A stretch of 64,000 bases of DNA from positions 744,001 through 808,000 of the forward strand of contig NZ_CP184360.1 of the NCBI RefSeq assembly GCF_048595755.1, given 5' to 3'. This DNA comes from Luteococcus sp048595755 (GTDB lineage: Bacteria > Actinomycetota > Actinomycetes > Propionibacteriales > Propionibacteriaceae). The translations under genes were made by a program, and so were the position numbers. The notes under the pieces are model-generated. The model did not search any database. It was given only the letters and a program-made list of their open reading frames with translations, and was not told the origin of the DNA. Numbering within the stretch: the stretch's first letter is position 1; each line of letters opens with the position of its first letter. Below, one piece after another: positions 25,221-35,968 of the stretch.

Positions 25221-25237
25221 CTATGGTCTAACCATAG
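25221..25237. promoter_or_regulatory. LldR-type operator 2
   Basis: Palindrome CTATGGTCTAACCATAG, with core TGGTCTAACCA that again fits TNGTNNNACNA. Its centre is 16 bp from that of operator 1, so two repressor dimers could bind side by side. Confidence 0.7.
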
Positions 25238-25335
25238 ATGTGGCGCCCCGCATTTGGGAAGAGGTCGAACCACACAATCTGGAGCTCCAAACATTCCCCT
25301 GCCCAGCGCGCAACCAAGATGGGAGACTGGAGGCC

Positions 25336-26100
25336 ATGAGCACCTCGACGAATGCCTCCAGCTCCGCCTCGGACAGTCCCAAGCGCGCCTTCGAGACGGT
25401 GCTGCAGCACATCGAGTCCCTCATCCTGAAGGGAAGACTGCGAGTCGGCGACCGCCTTCCGGCCGAACGAGACCTCGCCCTGCAGTTGCACGTGAGCCGT
25501 CCAGCGATCCGCGAGGCCATCCGCACCCTGGAAGCACAGGGGGTACTGGCCAGCCGGGTCGGCAGCGGCGCCAACTCCGGAACCCACGTCATCAATGAGC
25601 GCAGCCAGGCGCTCGGGCGGCTCTTGCGACTCCAGGTGGCACTCAGCCAGTTCCCCCTGGACGAGGTAGTCACCACCCGCATCGCCCTGGAGCGCAGCAG
25701 CGTGCAGATGGCAGCCCAGTACCGCGAACCCGAGGCCCTGGCGCACATCAACGACCTGCTGGACCAGATGGACGCCGAAGTCGAGATCGAGCACTTCAAT
25801 GCCCTCGACACCGAATTCCACATCGCCCTGGCCCAGAGCAGCCACAACTCACTGGTCGCCGACCTGACCCAGGCGGTGCGCGAGAGCCTGCGCGCCCCCA
25901 TCCTGCGTGCCGAACGCGAGATGAACGACTGGCCGAGCCTGCGCAGGAGGCTGGCGGCCGAGCACCGCGCCATCACCGAATCCATCGAGGCGGGCAACGC
26001 GAACGAAGCGGCCGACCGCATGGAGCAGCACATCCGGACCAGCTACAACATCCTGCAGCTCGAATCCAGCAGCTGCTCGGTCGAGGCCGACCGGGAATAA
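25336..26100 (+). CDS. lldR: GntR-family (FadR subfamily) regulator, probable lactate regulator LldR
   Basis: A 254-residue transcription factor. The N-terminal winged helix reads VLQHIESLILKGRLRVGDRL, then PAERDLALQLHVSRPAIREA and IRTLEAQGVLASRVGSG; the C-terminal all-helical FadR-type ligand domain includes IALERSSVQMAAQ, ALDTEFHIALAQSSHN and EHRAITESIEAGN. The conserved acidic/His residues of a metal-binding FadR fold (D in LDTEFH, H in AEHRAI) are present. It is transcribed away from lctP-lutABC across an operator pair, so it very likely represses that operon until lactate binds. The start at 25336 has GGAG upstream; the longer frame covers the operators. Confidence 0.87.
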   Translation: MSTSTNASSSASDSPKRAFETVLQHIESLILKGRLRVGDRLPAERDLALQLHVSRPAIREAIRTLEAQGVLASRVGSGANSGTHVINERSQALGRLLRLQVALSQFPLDEVVTTRIALERSSVQMAAQYREPEALAHINDLLDQMDAEVEIEHFNALDTEFHIALAQSSHNSLVADLTQAVRESLRAPILRAEREMNDWPSLRRRLAAEHRAITESIEAGNANEAADRMEQHIRTSYNILQLESSSCSVEADRE

Positions 26101-26128
26101 TTGAAACCTCAACTTCATTGTGGATGTC

Positions 26129-26923
26129 ATGAACACCGTCGAACGCCAGCCCATCCTCTTCCTCAGCCACGGCGCCCCGCCGCTGGCCGACGACGCGACC
26201 TGGACCAGCCAGCTGCACGGCTGGGCCGCCACGCTGCCCAAGCCCAAGAACATCCTGATGGTCTCGGCCCACTGGGAGCAGGCCCCCACCACGGTGAGCG
26301 CCTTCGAGCGCAAGAATCCCCTCACCTATGACTTCTGGGGCTTCCCGCAGAAGTACTACGAGGTCACCTACGACTCGCCGCTGGCACCCGACCTGGCGAT
26401 GGACGTCGCCAAGCTCATCGCCACACCGGACAATCCGATCCAGCACGACGAGAACCGCGGCCTGGACCACGGCGCCTACGTGCCGCTGGTGGAGATGTTC
26501 CCCGAGGCCGACGTGCCCGTGCTGCAGCTGAGCCTGCCGACGCTCGACCCGCGCGAGCTCTACCAGATGGGCCGCAAGCTGGGCGCGCTGCGCGAGCAGG
26601 GCACCATGATCATCGGCTCGGGCTTCACCACGCACAACTTGCAGTGGTTCAACCCGTCGGCACCGGCCGATGCCGCCCCGCCGGCGGTCAGTGCCGAATT
26701 CGACCAGTGGGCGGCCGAGGCAATGGCCCGTCGCGACGTCGACGCCATCCTCGACTTCCAGCACAAGGCCCCCGGCGCCCACGAGGCGCACCCGCGCACC
26801 GAACACTGGGCCCCGCTCTACGTGGCGCTCGGTGCTGCCGATGCCACCGGAGGGTTGGAGAACAGCTCGGCCGTCGACGGGTTCTGGTTCGGCCTGAGCA
26901 AGCGCTCGTGGCAGTTCAGCTGA
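26129..26923 (+). CDS. DODA-type extradiol dioxygenase family protein (YgiD-like)
   Basis: A 264-residue enzyme of the class III extradiol ring-cleavage dioxygenase family that includes 4,5-DOPA dioxygenase and E. coli YgiD. The zinc/iron-binding motifs are visible: LFLSHGAPPLADD, VSAHWEQAPTTV, RGLDHGAYVPLVEMFPEADV and the C-terminal EHWAPLYVALGAAD. Length matches the family (~260). The natural substrate is unknown; a role in detoxifying catechols is a guess. The ATG at 26129 is preferred to a GTG nine bases earlier. No clear ribosome-binding site is seen. It follows lldR by 28 bp and may be read from the same transcript. Confidence 0.87.
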   Translation: MNTVERQPILFLSHGAPPLADDATWTSQLHGWAATLPKPKNILMVSAHWEQAPTTVSAFERKNPLTYDFWGFPQKYYEVTYDSPLAPDLAMDVAKLIATPDNPIQHDENRGLDHGAYVPLVEMFPEADVPVLQLSLPTLDPRELYQMGRKLGALREQGTMIIGSGFTTHNLQWFNPSAPADAAPPAVSAEFDQWAAEAMARRDVDAILDFQHKAPGAHEAHPRTEHWAPLYVALGAADATGGLENSSAVDGFWFGLSKRSWQFS

Positions 26924-26935
26924 CGCCCGCACACA

Positions 26936-26999
26936 GACGCTCGGGTTCCCGCGCTCCGCTCGTGTTGCAACACACGCGGAACGCAGGGACCCGAGCGTC
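26936..26999. terminator. 64-bp palindrome, copy 1 (bidirectional terminator)
   Basis: A long inverted repeat beginning GACGCTCGGGT and ending ACCCGAGCGTC, with the centre GTTGCAAC. It lies 12 bp after the dioxygenase stop and 20 bp from the stop of the convergent catalase gene, so it can end both transcripts. It is related to the element at 30560. Confidence 0.8.
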
Positions 27000-27019
27000 C
27001 TTGGGGCCCGGTCTCTTGG

Positions 27020-29134
<2,115 letters not shown>

Positions 29135-29344
29135 TGCTCTTCCTCCTGATGGTCGTCGGCGCCAAGGCGCCTGAGGTGTACGAAGGCCACTGTGGCAAGG
29201 CAAAACCCGACCGGAACACACCCCCACGGAGGCAATGGGGCGATGTTCGTCATCGGCGGAAAGGGACCACCCCTGTGGGTCTGTCCTGGCCCCGGTCGGC
29301 GTCGTAGATTCCCGATCGAGGGACCACAACACGAGGAGGCGACG

Positions 29345-30535
29345 ATGAAGGCACTGACCTGGCAGGGCACCGAGCAGGTGGAGGTTCGTGAGGTTCCGGC
29401 CCCCCGGATCGAGCAGCCGACCGACGCGATCGTGCGCGTCACGTCGACGGCCATCTGTGGCTCCGACCTGCACCTCTATTCGGTCCTCGGCCCCTTCCTG
29501 GAGGCGGGCGACGTGCTGGGCCACGAGTTCATGGGCATCGTCGAGGAGGTGGGCCCCGAGGCGGGTGACCTGAAGGTGGGCGACCGAGTCGTCGTCCCCT
29601 TCAACATCTCCTGCGGCCACTGCTTCATGTGCACCCACGGCAAGCAGTCGCAGTGCGAGACCACCCAGGTCACCGAGCAGGGCAAGGGTGCGGCGCTGTT
29701 CGGCTACACCAAGCTCTACGGCCAGGTGCCCGGCGGCCAGGCCGAGTACGTGCGGGTGCCGCAGGCCCAGTACGGGCCGGTGAAGCTGCCGTCGCACGGC
29801 GTCGACGAGCGCTACCTGTACCTGTCCGACATCCTGCCAACCGCCTGGCAGGCCGCGAAGTATGCCGACGTGGCGCCGGGCCAGACGGTTGCGGTGATGG
29901 GGTTGGGGCCGGTGGGCCAGTTCGCGGCGCGCTCCGCCCGCCAGCAGGGCGCCGAGCGTGTCATCGCGGTGGACCTGGTGGACGAGCGGCTGCAGCTGGC
30001 CCGTGACTTCGGCTTCGAGACCGTCGACCTGCGCCAAGTGGGCAGCGTCGGCAACGCGATCCGGGACCTCACTCAGGGTCGGGGCGCCGATGCGGTGATC
30101 GAGGCCGTCGGCATGGAGGCCCACGGCTCCCCCGTCGCGGAGAAGGTGATCACCGGCGTCGGCAAACTGCCCCGCCCGCTGGCCCGCAAGCTCACCGAGA
30201 CCGCGGGCATCGACCGGCTGGCCGCGCTCCAGGCCAGCTTCGACGCGGTACGTCGGGGCGGCACGGTCTCCGTCGCGGGCGTCTACGGCGGCGCCGCGGA
30301 CCCGATGGACCTGATGACGCTGTTCGACAAGAACCTCACCATCCGGATGGGGCAGTGCAATGTGCGCCAGTGGACCGACGAGCTGCTGGAGCTGGTGCAG
30401 CGCGACGGCGACGTGATGGGCACCGAGACCCTGGCCACCCATCGTTTGGGGCTGTCCGAGGCAGCCGAGGCCTATGCCACCTTCCAGAAGAAGCAGGACG
30501 GCTGCATCAAGGTGGTGCTGGACCCCACCCGCTGA
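29345..30535 (+). CDS. Zinc-dependent alcohol dehydrogenase, formaldehyde dehydrogenase-like
   Basis: A 396-residue NAD(P)-dependent medium-chain dehydrogenase. The catalytic zinc site is in ICGSDLHLY and GHEFMG; the structural zinc cysteines are in CGHCFMCTHGKQSQC (only three clear Cys before the final one, so the lobe is slightly variant); the nucleotide-binding motif is VMGLGPVGQFAARSA. The length and the long insert (EKVITGVGKLPRPLARKL) are those of the formaldehyde-dehydrogenase-like subgroup found beside stress genes in actinobacteria. The true substrate is unknown. Strong ribosome-binding site GAGGAGG. Its position opposite catalase suggests a stress-linked role (inference). Confidence 0.88.
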   Translation: MKALTWQGTEQVEVREVPAPRIEQPTDAIVRVTSTAICGSDLHLYSVLGPFLEAGDVLGHEFMGIVEEVGPEAGDLKVGDRVVVPFNISCGHCFMCTHGKQSQCETTQVTEQGKGAALFGYTKLYGQVPGGQAEYVRVPQAQYGPVKLPSHGVDERYLYLSDILPTAWQAAKYADVAPGQTVAVMGLGPVGQFAARSARQQGAERVIAVDLVDERLQLARDFGFETVDLRQVGSVGNAIRDLTQGRGADAVIEAVGMEAHGSPVAEKVITGVGKLPRPLARKLTETAGIDRLAALQASFDAVRRGGTVSVAGVYGGAADPMDLMTLFDKNLTIRMGQCNVRQWTDELLELVQRDGDVMGTETLATHRLGLSEAAEAYATFQKKQDGCIKVVLDPTR

Positions 30536-30559
30536 CCCCTTCACGCGGGATCCCGGGAG

Positions 30560-30623
30560 GCCGCTCGGGTTCATGGCGTCCGCTCGGGTTGCAACCCGAG
30601 CGGACCTCGCGAACCCGAGCGGC
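30560..30623. terminator. 64-bp palindrome, copy 2 (terminator)
   Basis: A long inverted repeat beginning GCCGCTCGGGTT and ending AACCCGAGCGGC with the centre GTTGCAAC; the inner 13-bp arms (TCCGCTCGGGTTG with its complement) pair perfectly. It starts 24 bp after the dehydrogenase stop. Same length and layout as the element at 26936. Confidence 0.82.
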
Positions 30624-30833
30624 TGTCCCAGGTTCTGGCAAGGCATCATGCGCGGCCCACGTCATCCATGAGCTACAGTGGACAAGTTGGCCCGCCCAGT
30701 CTTGCCGCGGGCCCTCGGTGATCGGAGCCCACACTTCCCGGAAGCGCTCCGCTGGCCGCGCCGCACCGCCCCTCCTGGGCGGACCAAGCTGAGCGCGCCG
30801 CGCAAGACACCGATCTTGATTGGTAGTTCACAC

Positions 30834-32369
30834 TTGTCTGACTTCATGACCCTGGGCGTGCCCCAGACCCTCTCCGATGCCCTCGCCCAGCGCGGCATCA
30901 CCAGCCCCACCCCCATCCAGCAGGCCACCCTGCCCGACAGCCTCGCCGGCCGTGACGTCCTGGGCCGCGGCCGCACCGGCTCCGGCAAGACCTACGCCTT
31001 CCTGCTGCCGATGGTCACCCGCCTCGAGGCGTCGAAGACCCGACGGATGGCCAAGAAGCCCCGCGCCTTGATCCTGGCCCCCACCCGCGAACTGGCCGCC
31101 CAGATCGAGGAATCCCTGCTCCCGTTGGAGAAGACCTCGCAGCTGGCGAGCCTGACCATCTTCGGTGGCGTCGGCCAGAACCCGCAGGTCCGCACCCTCG
31201 CCAAGGGCGTCGACGTGCTCATCGCCTGCCCCGGCCGCCTGCTCGACCTGATGGGCCAGGGCGCGGTGGACCTGTCCGCCGTCGAGATCGCCATCCTGGA
31301 CGAGGCCGACCACATGGCCGACATGGGCTTCCTGCCCATGGTCAAGCGCATCCTCGACAAGGTGCCCGGCGACGCGCAGAAGATGCTCTTCAGCGCCACC
31401 CTGGACAATGGCATCGACGTGCTGGTCAAGCGCTACCTGCACCAGCCCATCACGCATCAGGCCGACTCCGCCCAGAGCCCGGTCAGCACCATGGACCACC
31501 ACATCCTCGAGGTGCACAAGGACGACAAGACCGGAGTCCTCGCAGACCTGGCCGCCGCGCCGGGCAAGACCATCCTGTTCACCCGCACCAAGCACGGCGC
31601 CAAGAAGCTCGCCAAGCAGCTTCTGGCCCGCGGCATCCCCGCTGTCGACCTGCACGGCAACCTCGCGCAGAATGCCCGCACCCGCAACATGGAGGCCTTC
31701 CACTCGGGCCGCGTCGACACCTTGGTGGCCACCGACATCGCCGCCCGCGGCATCCACGTCGACGACGTCGAGCTGGTGGTGCACGCCGACCCGCCCACCG
31801 AGCACAAGGCCTACCTGCACCGCTCGGGCCGTACCGCCCGCGCCGGCAAGGCCGGCACCGTGGTCACGATGGTGACGCCCGACCAGCGCGGCGAGGTGCG
31901 TGGCCTGATGCGCGCCGCCAAGATCAAGCCGACCGTCAGCAATGGCGAGCGCTCCGTGCTCGACGAGCTGGCCCCCGGTGAGCGCACCTTCCTCTCCCCC
32001 GCCGACGCGGAGAAGGCCGCCTACCCGCAGAGGGCGGAGCAGCAGACGGCCGGCAGCAACACCGGCGGTGGCCGGGGGCGTGGTGGCAATGGCGGTGGCC
32101 GGGGACGCAGTGGCGCCGGTCGCGGTCAGGGCGGCAATGCCCAGGCCCCCGGTGGTTCCCGCCGTGGTGGCCGGGGACGCGGTGGCGATTCCGCCAGCCG
32201 TCCCGATTCCCGTCGCGATCCCGCTCGCCCCGCCGAGGGTGGCCGCAGCGAGGGTCGCCGTCGCGCCGTGCCGTCGCGCCGCGGAGGCTCGGCAGGGACC
32301 AGCTCCGCTGGTTCGACCGGTGGCGTCGCCGCCTTCTCCGCCAGTTCCGGGCGCCGCGGCCGCCGTTGA
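30834..32369 (+). CDS. DEAD-box ATP-dependent RNA helicase
   Basis: A superfamily 2 RNA helicase, ~511 residues. Motifs in order: Q-motif aromatic and ITSPTPIQQ, P-loop GRTGSGKTYAF, APTRELAAQIEE, DEAD in AILDEADHMADMGF, SAT in LFSATLDNG, ATDIAARGIHVDD and HRSGRTARAG. The last ~100 residues are an Arg/Gly-rich tail (repeats such as GGGRGRGGNGGGRGRSG) expected to bind RNA. The TTG at 30834 is preferred because it keeps the conserved phenylalanine (SDFMTLGVP) that an ATG at 30846 would lose; a GTG at 30678 would add 52 unlikely residues. A long leader (from 30624) may carry regulation. Likely role is RNA remodelling or ribosome assembly in the cold. Confidence 0.9.
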   Translation: MSDFMTLGVPQTLSDALAQRGITSPTPIQQATLPDSLAGRDVLGRGRTGSGKTYAFLLPMVTRLEASKTRRMAKKPRALILAPTRELAAQIEESLLPLEKTSQLASLTIFGGVGQNPQVRTLAKGVDVLIACPGRLLDLMGQGAVDLSAVEIAILDEADHMADMGFLPMVKRILDKVPGDAQKMLFSATLDNGIDVLVKRYLHQPITHQADSAQSPVSTMDHHILEVHKDDKTGVLADLAAAPGKTILFTRTKHGAKKLAKQLLARGIPAVDLHGNLAQNARTRNMEAFHSGRVDTLVATDIAARGIHVDDVELVVHADPPTEHKAYLHRSGRTARAGKAGTVVTMVTPDQRGEVRGLMRAAKIKPTVSNGERSVLDELAPGERTFLSPADAEKAAYPQRAEQQTAGSNTGGGRGRGGNGGGRGRSGAGRGQGGNAQAPGGSRRGGRGRGGDSASRPDSRRDPARPAEGGRSEGRRRAVPSRRGGSAGTSSAGSTGGVAAFSASSGRRGRR

Positions 32370-32418
32370 CCGTTCGGCATCCTGCCGACGCGCGAGCGCG
32401 ACCGAACCCCCGGCTGGC

Positions 32419-32424
32419 TAGCCT
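32419..32424 (+). promoter_or_regulatory. Probable -10 hexamer of a leaderless promoter
   Basis: TAGCCT ends seven bases before the ATG at 32432, and there is no ribosome-binding site, so transcription probably starts at the start codon. Confidence 0.45.
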
Positions 32425-32431
32425 TGCCGGC

Positions 32432-33076
32432 ATGCCCATCCGCTTCGGTCATCGCTTGGTGCTGTTCGTCTTCTCGGTCTCCACACTGCTCGCGGGCTTG
32501 CCTTGGGGTCTGCTGCCCTGGGTGGCCCGCGAGCCGATCTTCGAGCCGGGGCCCTTCCTGTCGATCACGCTGGGCTGGGCGCTCGGGTGGGTCTGCCTGG
32601 CTGCCCTCCTGGTTCCCGTCCTGTCGTCGCCCGGGGCACGACTGGCCACCGTCCGATACACCGTGACGGATACGGCGACCTTCAGTCTGTTGTGGCTGGC
32701 GATGGGGCTGCTGGTCGCCTGCGTCGAGGGTGATCTTTCCGCCGTCCACATTGCCATCTACCTGGCGGGGTGCGTGGCCTGCTGCGCGGCCTACTGGTGG
32801 GCGCATGATGGTTGCTGCAGGTGGCGTCGCCGCACGGCGCTGGAACGCCACCGTGCCCGCGACCGGTGGGAGGTGGTGCCAGGGCAGGTCACGGAAGCGG
32901 CCGGTTTGCCACGCCTTCCCCATGACATCGTCCAGGTCACCTACCAACCCTCGGGGCGCCAGCCGATGACCGTACGTACGGTGGGCCAGGTGGGTTTCGT
33001 GCGTCAAGTGCTGGTGACCTACGACCGTCACTCCCCCGGCAGGGTGCACGACGTAGTCGTCGGGACCCTCTCCTGA
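32432..33076 (+). CDS. Hypothetical membrane protein, 214 residues
   Basis: I do not recognise a named family with confidence. The protein has about four membrane segments in the first ~125 residues (LVLFVFSVSTLLAGLPW, ITLGWALGWVCLAALLVPVL, TFSLLWLAMGLLVACV, IAIYLAGCVACCAAYWW) and then a soluble C-terminal domain of ~85 residues. That domain (VVPGQVTEAAG, VQVTYQPSGRQ, VLVTYDRHSPGRV) resembles DUF3592-type domains in pattern, which is an inference. A cysteine-rich patch (CVACCAAYWWAHDGCC) is unusual. The gene follows the RNA helicase by 62 bp but seems to have its own leaderless promoter. Confidence 0.7.
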   Translation: MPIRFGHRLVLFVFSVSTLLAGLPWGLLPWVAREPIFEPGPFLSITLGWALGWVCLAALLVPVLSSPGARLATVRYTVTDTATFSLLWLAMGLLVACVEGDLSAVHIAIYLAGCVACCAAYWWAHDGCCRWRRRTALERHRARDRWEVVPGQVTEAAGLPRLPHDIVQVTYQPSGRQPMTVRTVGQVGFVRQVLVTYDRHSPGRVHDVVVGTLS

Positions 33077-33122
33077 AGACACGCGGCCTGAAGACACGCG
33101 GCCTGGCCCGGCCGCCCACACA

Positions 33123-33165
33123 AACAAGGTGCTCCCTCCCCGTCGTGGGGAGGGAGCACCTTGTT
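33123..33165. terminator. Strong bidirectional terminator
   Basis: A perfect 19-bp stem, AACAAGGTGCTCCCTCCCC against its complement, with a GTCGT loop. The stem ends with TTGTT in both directions. It lies between the convergent stops of the 214-residue membrane protein gene and glpC. Confidence 0.92.
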
Positions 33166-33186
33166 GGCCTCGACAGGCTCGGCCGC

Positions 33187-33264
33187 CGGATGTGAGGAAC
33201 GGGCCCGGCCGTCGGATGTGAGGAACGGGCCCGGCCGACGGATGCGCGGGACGGACCCGGCCGC
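33187..33264. repeat. 26-bp tandem repeat, three units
   Basis: Units start at 33187, 33213 and 33239; the first two are nearly identical (CGGATGTGAGGAACGGGC followed by CCGGCC and two bases) and the third is diverged. The array starts just after a copy of the CTCGACAGGCTCGG dispersed repeat (33168) and ends six bases before the glpC stop. Confidence 0.85.
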
Positions 33265-33269
33265 AGGCC

Positions 33270-34706
33270 TCAGCGTTCGGCCACCTTGGCCTCGAAGAGG
33301 TCATCGGACAGGCCGTAGGCGTAGTGCAGGATCTCCACCGGGTGCACGGTGTTCACACCGGATCCCTTGCGGATCTGCCAACGGCAGGTCTCGGTGTCAC
33401 AGGCGCCCACACCATGGTCGTGCTTCTTCATGTGCTCGAAGACCGGCTTGCCCACGGCCTGGGCCACCTCGTACTTCTCCTTCTTCAGGCCATAGGTACC
33501 GGCGATGCCGCAGCACGGCTGGCCGGACTCCTGCACCGTCACGCCGGGGATCAGCTCCAGCAGGTGCATGGCCGGCATGCCCATGCCCTGGCTCTTCACC
33601 TGGCAGGGCTGGTGGTAGGGGATCTCGATGTCCATCCGGCGGAAATCCAGCGGCAGCTCACCGGCGTCGGCCAGCTCCAGCAGGAACTCGCTGATGTCAC
33701 GCGCTCGGGTGCCGACGTCGCGCAGCTCCTCCGCGTCGACGCCCATGATCTCGTGCGCCTCGTGCTTCAGCATGCCGACGCAGGAACCCGACGAGCTGAT
33801 GATCGTGAGGTCCTTGCCGGCGCTCTGCAGCTGACGGCACAGCTTGAGCACGTGCTTGGTGGCCTGCTCGAACAGACCATTGGACTGTTCGGCCAGCCCA
33901 CAGCAGCCCTGCTTGGGCACCAGCACCTCGTAACCCAGGAATTCGAGCAGCTCGATGGACTTCTTGCTGGTCTCCACCTCGAAGTAGCTGCCGGCGCAGC
34001 CGGTGAAGAAGACCACCGGGCCCCGGGTGGCCGGGGTGGTGCGCGCGGGGCGCTTCCTGAGCCACATGCGCAGGGTCTCGAAGTGTGCCTCCGGCATCGG
34101 GGCGTCGCGATGCACCCCCACGACCTTCTCGATCACGGTGCGCACCGGCTTCATCCCCAGCGCCGCATTGGCCACCGGCGCCAGCGGGCTCATCACCATG
34201 CCCTCGAGGGTGGTCTGGGTCATCAGCCGGTCACGCACCGGCATCTTGTCCTTCTTCATCACCGCACGAGCCTGCGAGTTCAGCTCCGCGATCTTGACTC
34301 CCTGCGGGCAGCTCAGGGTGCAGATGCCACAGCTGGAGCAGTAGTCGAGCGACTGGTCGACACTGTCGCCATGCCGGAAACGTTCGGCCTGCGGTCCGAC
34401 GAACTTGGGGCCGCTGAACAGCGGCGTCACCCGGGCCACCGGGCAGGCCGTCTCGCAGATGGTGCACTTGACGCAGTGGTCAAGGCTCGCGCGGGCCACC
34501 TCATCCGTGGCGTGCTCCATGGCCGACTTGGCGGCCTCGCGCTGGTCGACCGGGGCGATCAGGACGTCGGTCGGCCCGGGCGCCAGGCGGGAGAGGCGCT
34601 CTGCCGTCGAGCCCTGTGTCCCTTCGACAGGCTCAGGGAGCGTGGTGTCCGGCTCAGGGACCGTGGTGTCCGGCCCGGGAACCGTGTTCTTGGGCTGATC
34701 GGTCAT
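33270..34706 (-). CDS. glpC: Anaerobic glycerol-3-phosphate dehydrogenase subunit C
   Basis: GlpC is the membrane-associated iron-sulfur subunit that passes electrons from GlpAB to the quinone pool. The 478-residue protein has two 4Fe-4S motifs (HCVKCTICETACPV and YCSSCGICTLSCPQG) and two CCG domains (PKQGCCGLAEQSNGLFEQA and GQPCCGIAGTYGLKKEKY). The N-terminal ~35 residues (TVPGPDTTVPEPDTTLPEP) are not conserved in the family and are encoded by a tandem repeat, see 34621. The ATG overlaps the glpB stop. It closes the glpA-glpB-glpC operon, which is followed by a strong terminator. Confidence 0.93.
   Translation of the reverse strand: MTDQPKNTVPGPDTTVPEPDTTLPEPVEGTQGSTAERLSRLAPGPTDVLIAPVDQREAAKSAMEHATDEVARASLDHCVKCTICETACPVARVTPLFSGPKFVGPQAERFRHGDSVDQSLDYCSSCGICTLSCPQGVKIAELNSQARAVMKKDKMPVRDRLMTQTTLEGMVMSPLAPVANAALGMKPVRTVIEKVVGVHRDAPMPEAHFETLRMWLRKRPARTTPATRGPVVFFTGCAGSYFEVETSKKSIELLEFLGYEVLVPKQGCCGLAEQSNGLFEQATKHVLKLCRQLQSAGKDLTIISSSGSCVGMLKHEAHEIMGVDAEELRDVGTRARDISEFLLELADAGELPLDFRRMDIEIPYHQPCQVKSQGMGMPAMHLLELIPGVTVQESGQPCCGIAGTYGLKKEKYEVAQAVGKPVFEHMKKHDHGVGACDTETCRWQIRKGSGVNTVHPVEILHYAYGLSDDLFEAKVAER
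34621..34682. repeat. Dispersed repeat expanded inside the glpC coding sequence
   Basis: CCTTCGACAGGCTCAGGGA at 34621 is followed by a 21-bp unit (GGCTCAGGGA, then CCGTGGTGTCC or a near variant) repeated two to three times. On the minus strand it encodes the PEPDTT/PGPDTT repeats and PEPVEG of the GlpC N-terminus. Related sequences occur at 33168, 35992, 48570, 48678 and 57993. Confidence 0.8.
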
Positions 34707-35968
34707 CAGTTCTTCTCCTTCGCGCTGGCGAGGATCGCGTCCACGGCCCTCATCGCGCTGCCAAGGGCGATGCCTTCGCCCGACTTCTCGCTCCATCGCT
34801 GGGCGCCCGCGAGGATGCCGCCGCAGGCGTAGAGGTTGGGATGGACGACGGTGTCATCGTCGCCGACGACCCGCATCCGGTCGTCGACGGCCAGCCCGGC
34901 CTTGAACAGGGGCTGGTCACCGCCCCAGTAGTCACCGTGCACCATGTCGGAGATCTTCCCGCCACGCACCGGCAGCCCGAAGATCGACTCGTGCAGCTCG
35001 TTGTGGCTGTCCAATGTGAGTGCCCCCGACTCGAATCCACCGGTGGCCAGCACGAAGGCGTCGGCGGTGTACTCCTGCTCGTGGCCGGTGCCCTTGATGG
35101 TGACGCCCTTGACCACGCCGTCCTCGACGCGGGCGCGAATCACCTTGGTGCCGTTGACCAGCCGGACGCGGAGCCGGGTCGCCAGCTCCATCAGGGCGCC
35201 GTTCTGGCGGAAACCGGGCACCGACGGTGGCGGCAGCGGGATCTCGAAGACGGGAGCGCCGACGATCTCCTGGATCTCCTGCCAAGCCGCGACGTCCAGG
35301 CCGAGCACCGCGGGCAGTCCGACGCTCTCACCCTCGCGCACCAGGGGCTTCACCAGCTCGGCGAAGCGGCGGCGGGTGGCCGGGTCGTCCAGAGCGCGAG
35401 CCATGGTCAGGCCGCTGGGATCGTTCTCACCTTCGCGTGCCTGGAAGCTGATGTGCTCGAAGCGTGCCTCGACGCGGCCGCCACCGGGCAGGTCGGTGCG
35501 GGCCAGGTTCTCGGCCACCAACTGCGGGTAGAAGTCCTTGAGCTGTCGGATGCCGACGATGACGAACTTCTTGCCCGGCTCGCAGGCACCGGCTGCCATC
35601 GACGGCGGCACCAGGGCCGTGGGTCGCAGGGCGCCGACGGCGGTCGGGTAGAGGGAATTGGTGTGCATGTCGCCCACCAACTGCCCCTGCCCCAGCGTCT
35701 CGGCCAGCCACCGCACGCCGTGTTCGACGTCCTGGCGTTCCAGGACGCCGTACGGGTGACCGGGGTGGTCGGCGGCGAAGCTCTCGAGCTGCCGCAGCGG
35801 GTGCTGGACCCGTTCCGGTCCATAACCCAGGATGTCGACGGTTCCCTGGCCCAGCTGGAGCCCACCGATTCCCTTGGTGAGCAGGGTCACGGCCAGCCCT
35901 TCCTGGCGCAGCCGGAGGGCCGCGGTCAGGCCGGCGAGGCCCGCTCCAATGACGATGACGTCGCTCAC
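34706..35968 (-). CDS. glpB: Anaerobic glycerol-3-phosphate dehydrogenase subunit B
   Basis: GlpB is the second flavin-containing subunit of the anaerobic sn-glycerol-3-phosphate dehydrogenase. The 420-residue protein begins with the FAD-binding motif VIVIGAGLAGLTAALRLRQEG and has a second nucleotide-contact stretch DAFVLATGGFESGAL. The C-terminal region LYACGGILAGAQRWSEKSGEGIALGSA matches the family. Length fits (~420). The stop overlaps the glpC start by one base and its start overlaps the glpA stop by four bases, so translation of all three is coupled. Confidence 0.92.
   Translation of the reverse strand: MSDVIVIGAGLAGLTAALRLRQEGLAVTLLTKGIGGLQLGQGTVDILGYGPERVQHPLRQLESFAADHPGHPYGVLERQDVEHGVRWLAETLGQGQLVGDMHTNSLYPTAVGALRPTALVPPSMAAGACEPGKKFVIVGIRQLKDFYPQLVAENLARTDLPGGGRVEARFEHISFQAREGENDPSGLTMARALDDPATRRRFAELVKPLVREGESVGLPAVLGLDVAAWQEIQEIVGAPVFEIPLPPPSVPGFRQNGALMELATRLRVRLVNGTKVIRARVEDGVVKGVTIKGTGHEQEYTADAFVLATGGFESGALTLDSHNELHESIFGLPVRGGKISDMVHGDYWGGDQPLFKAGLAVDDRMRVVGDDDTVVHPNLYACGGILAGAQRWSEKSGEGIALGSAMRAVDAILASAKEKN

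Noticed and set aside
29135..30649. Upstream extension of the catalase frame to a possible 1209-residue protein
   Set aside because: The extra part is antisense to the alcohol dehydrogenase gene and has no catalase similarity; a strong ribosome-binding site fixes the start at 29134.
33187..33264. Three 26-bp units, considered as a CRISPR remnant
   Set aside because: The units are contiguous, with no spacers, and no cas genes are nearby.
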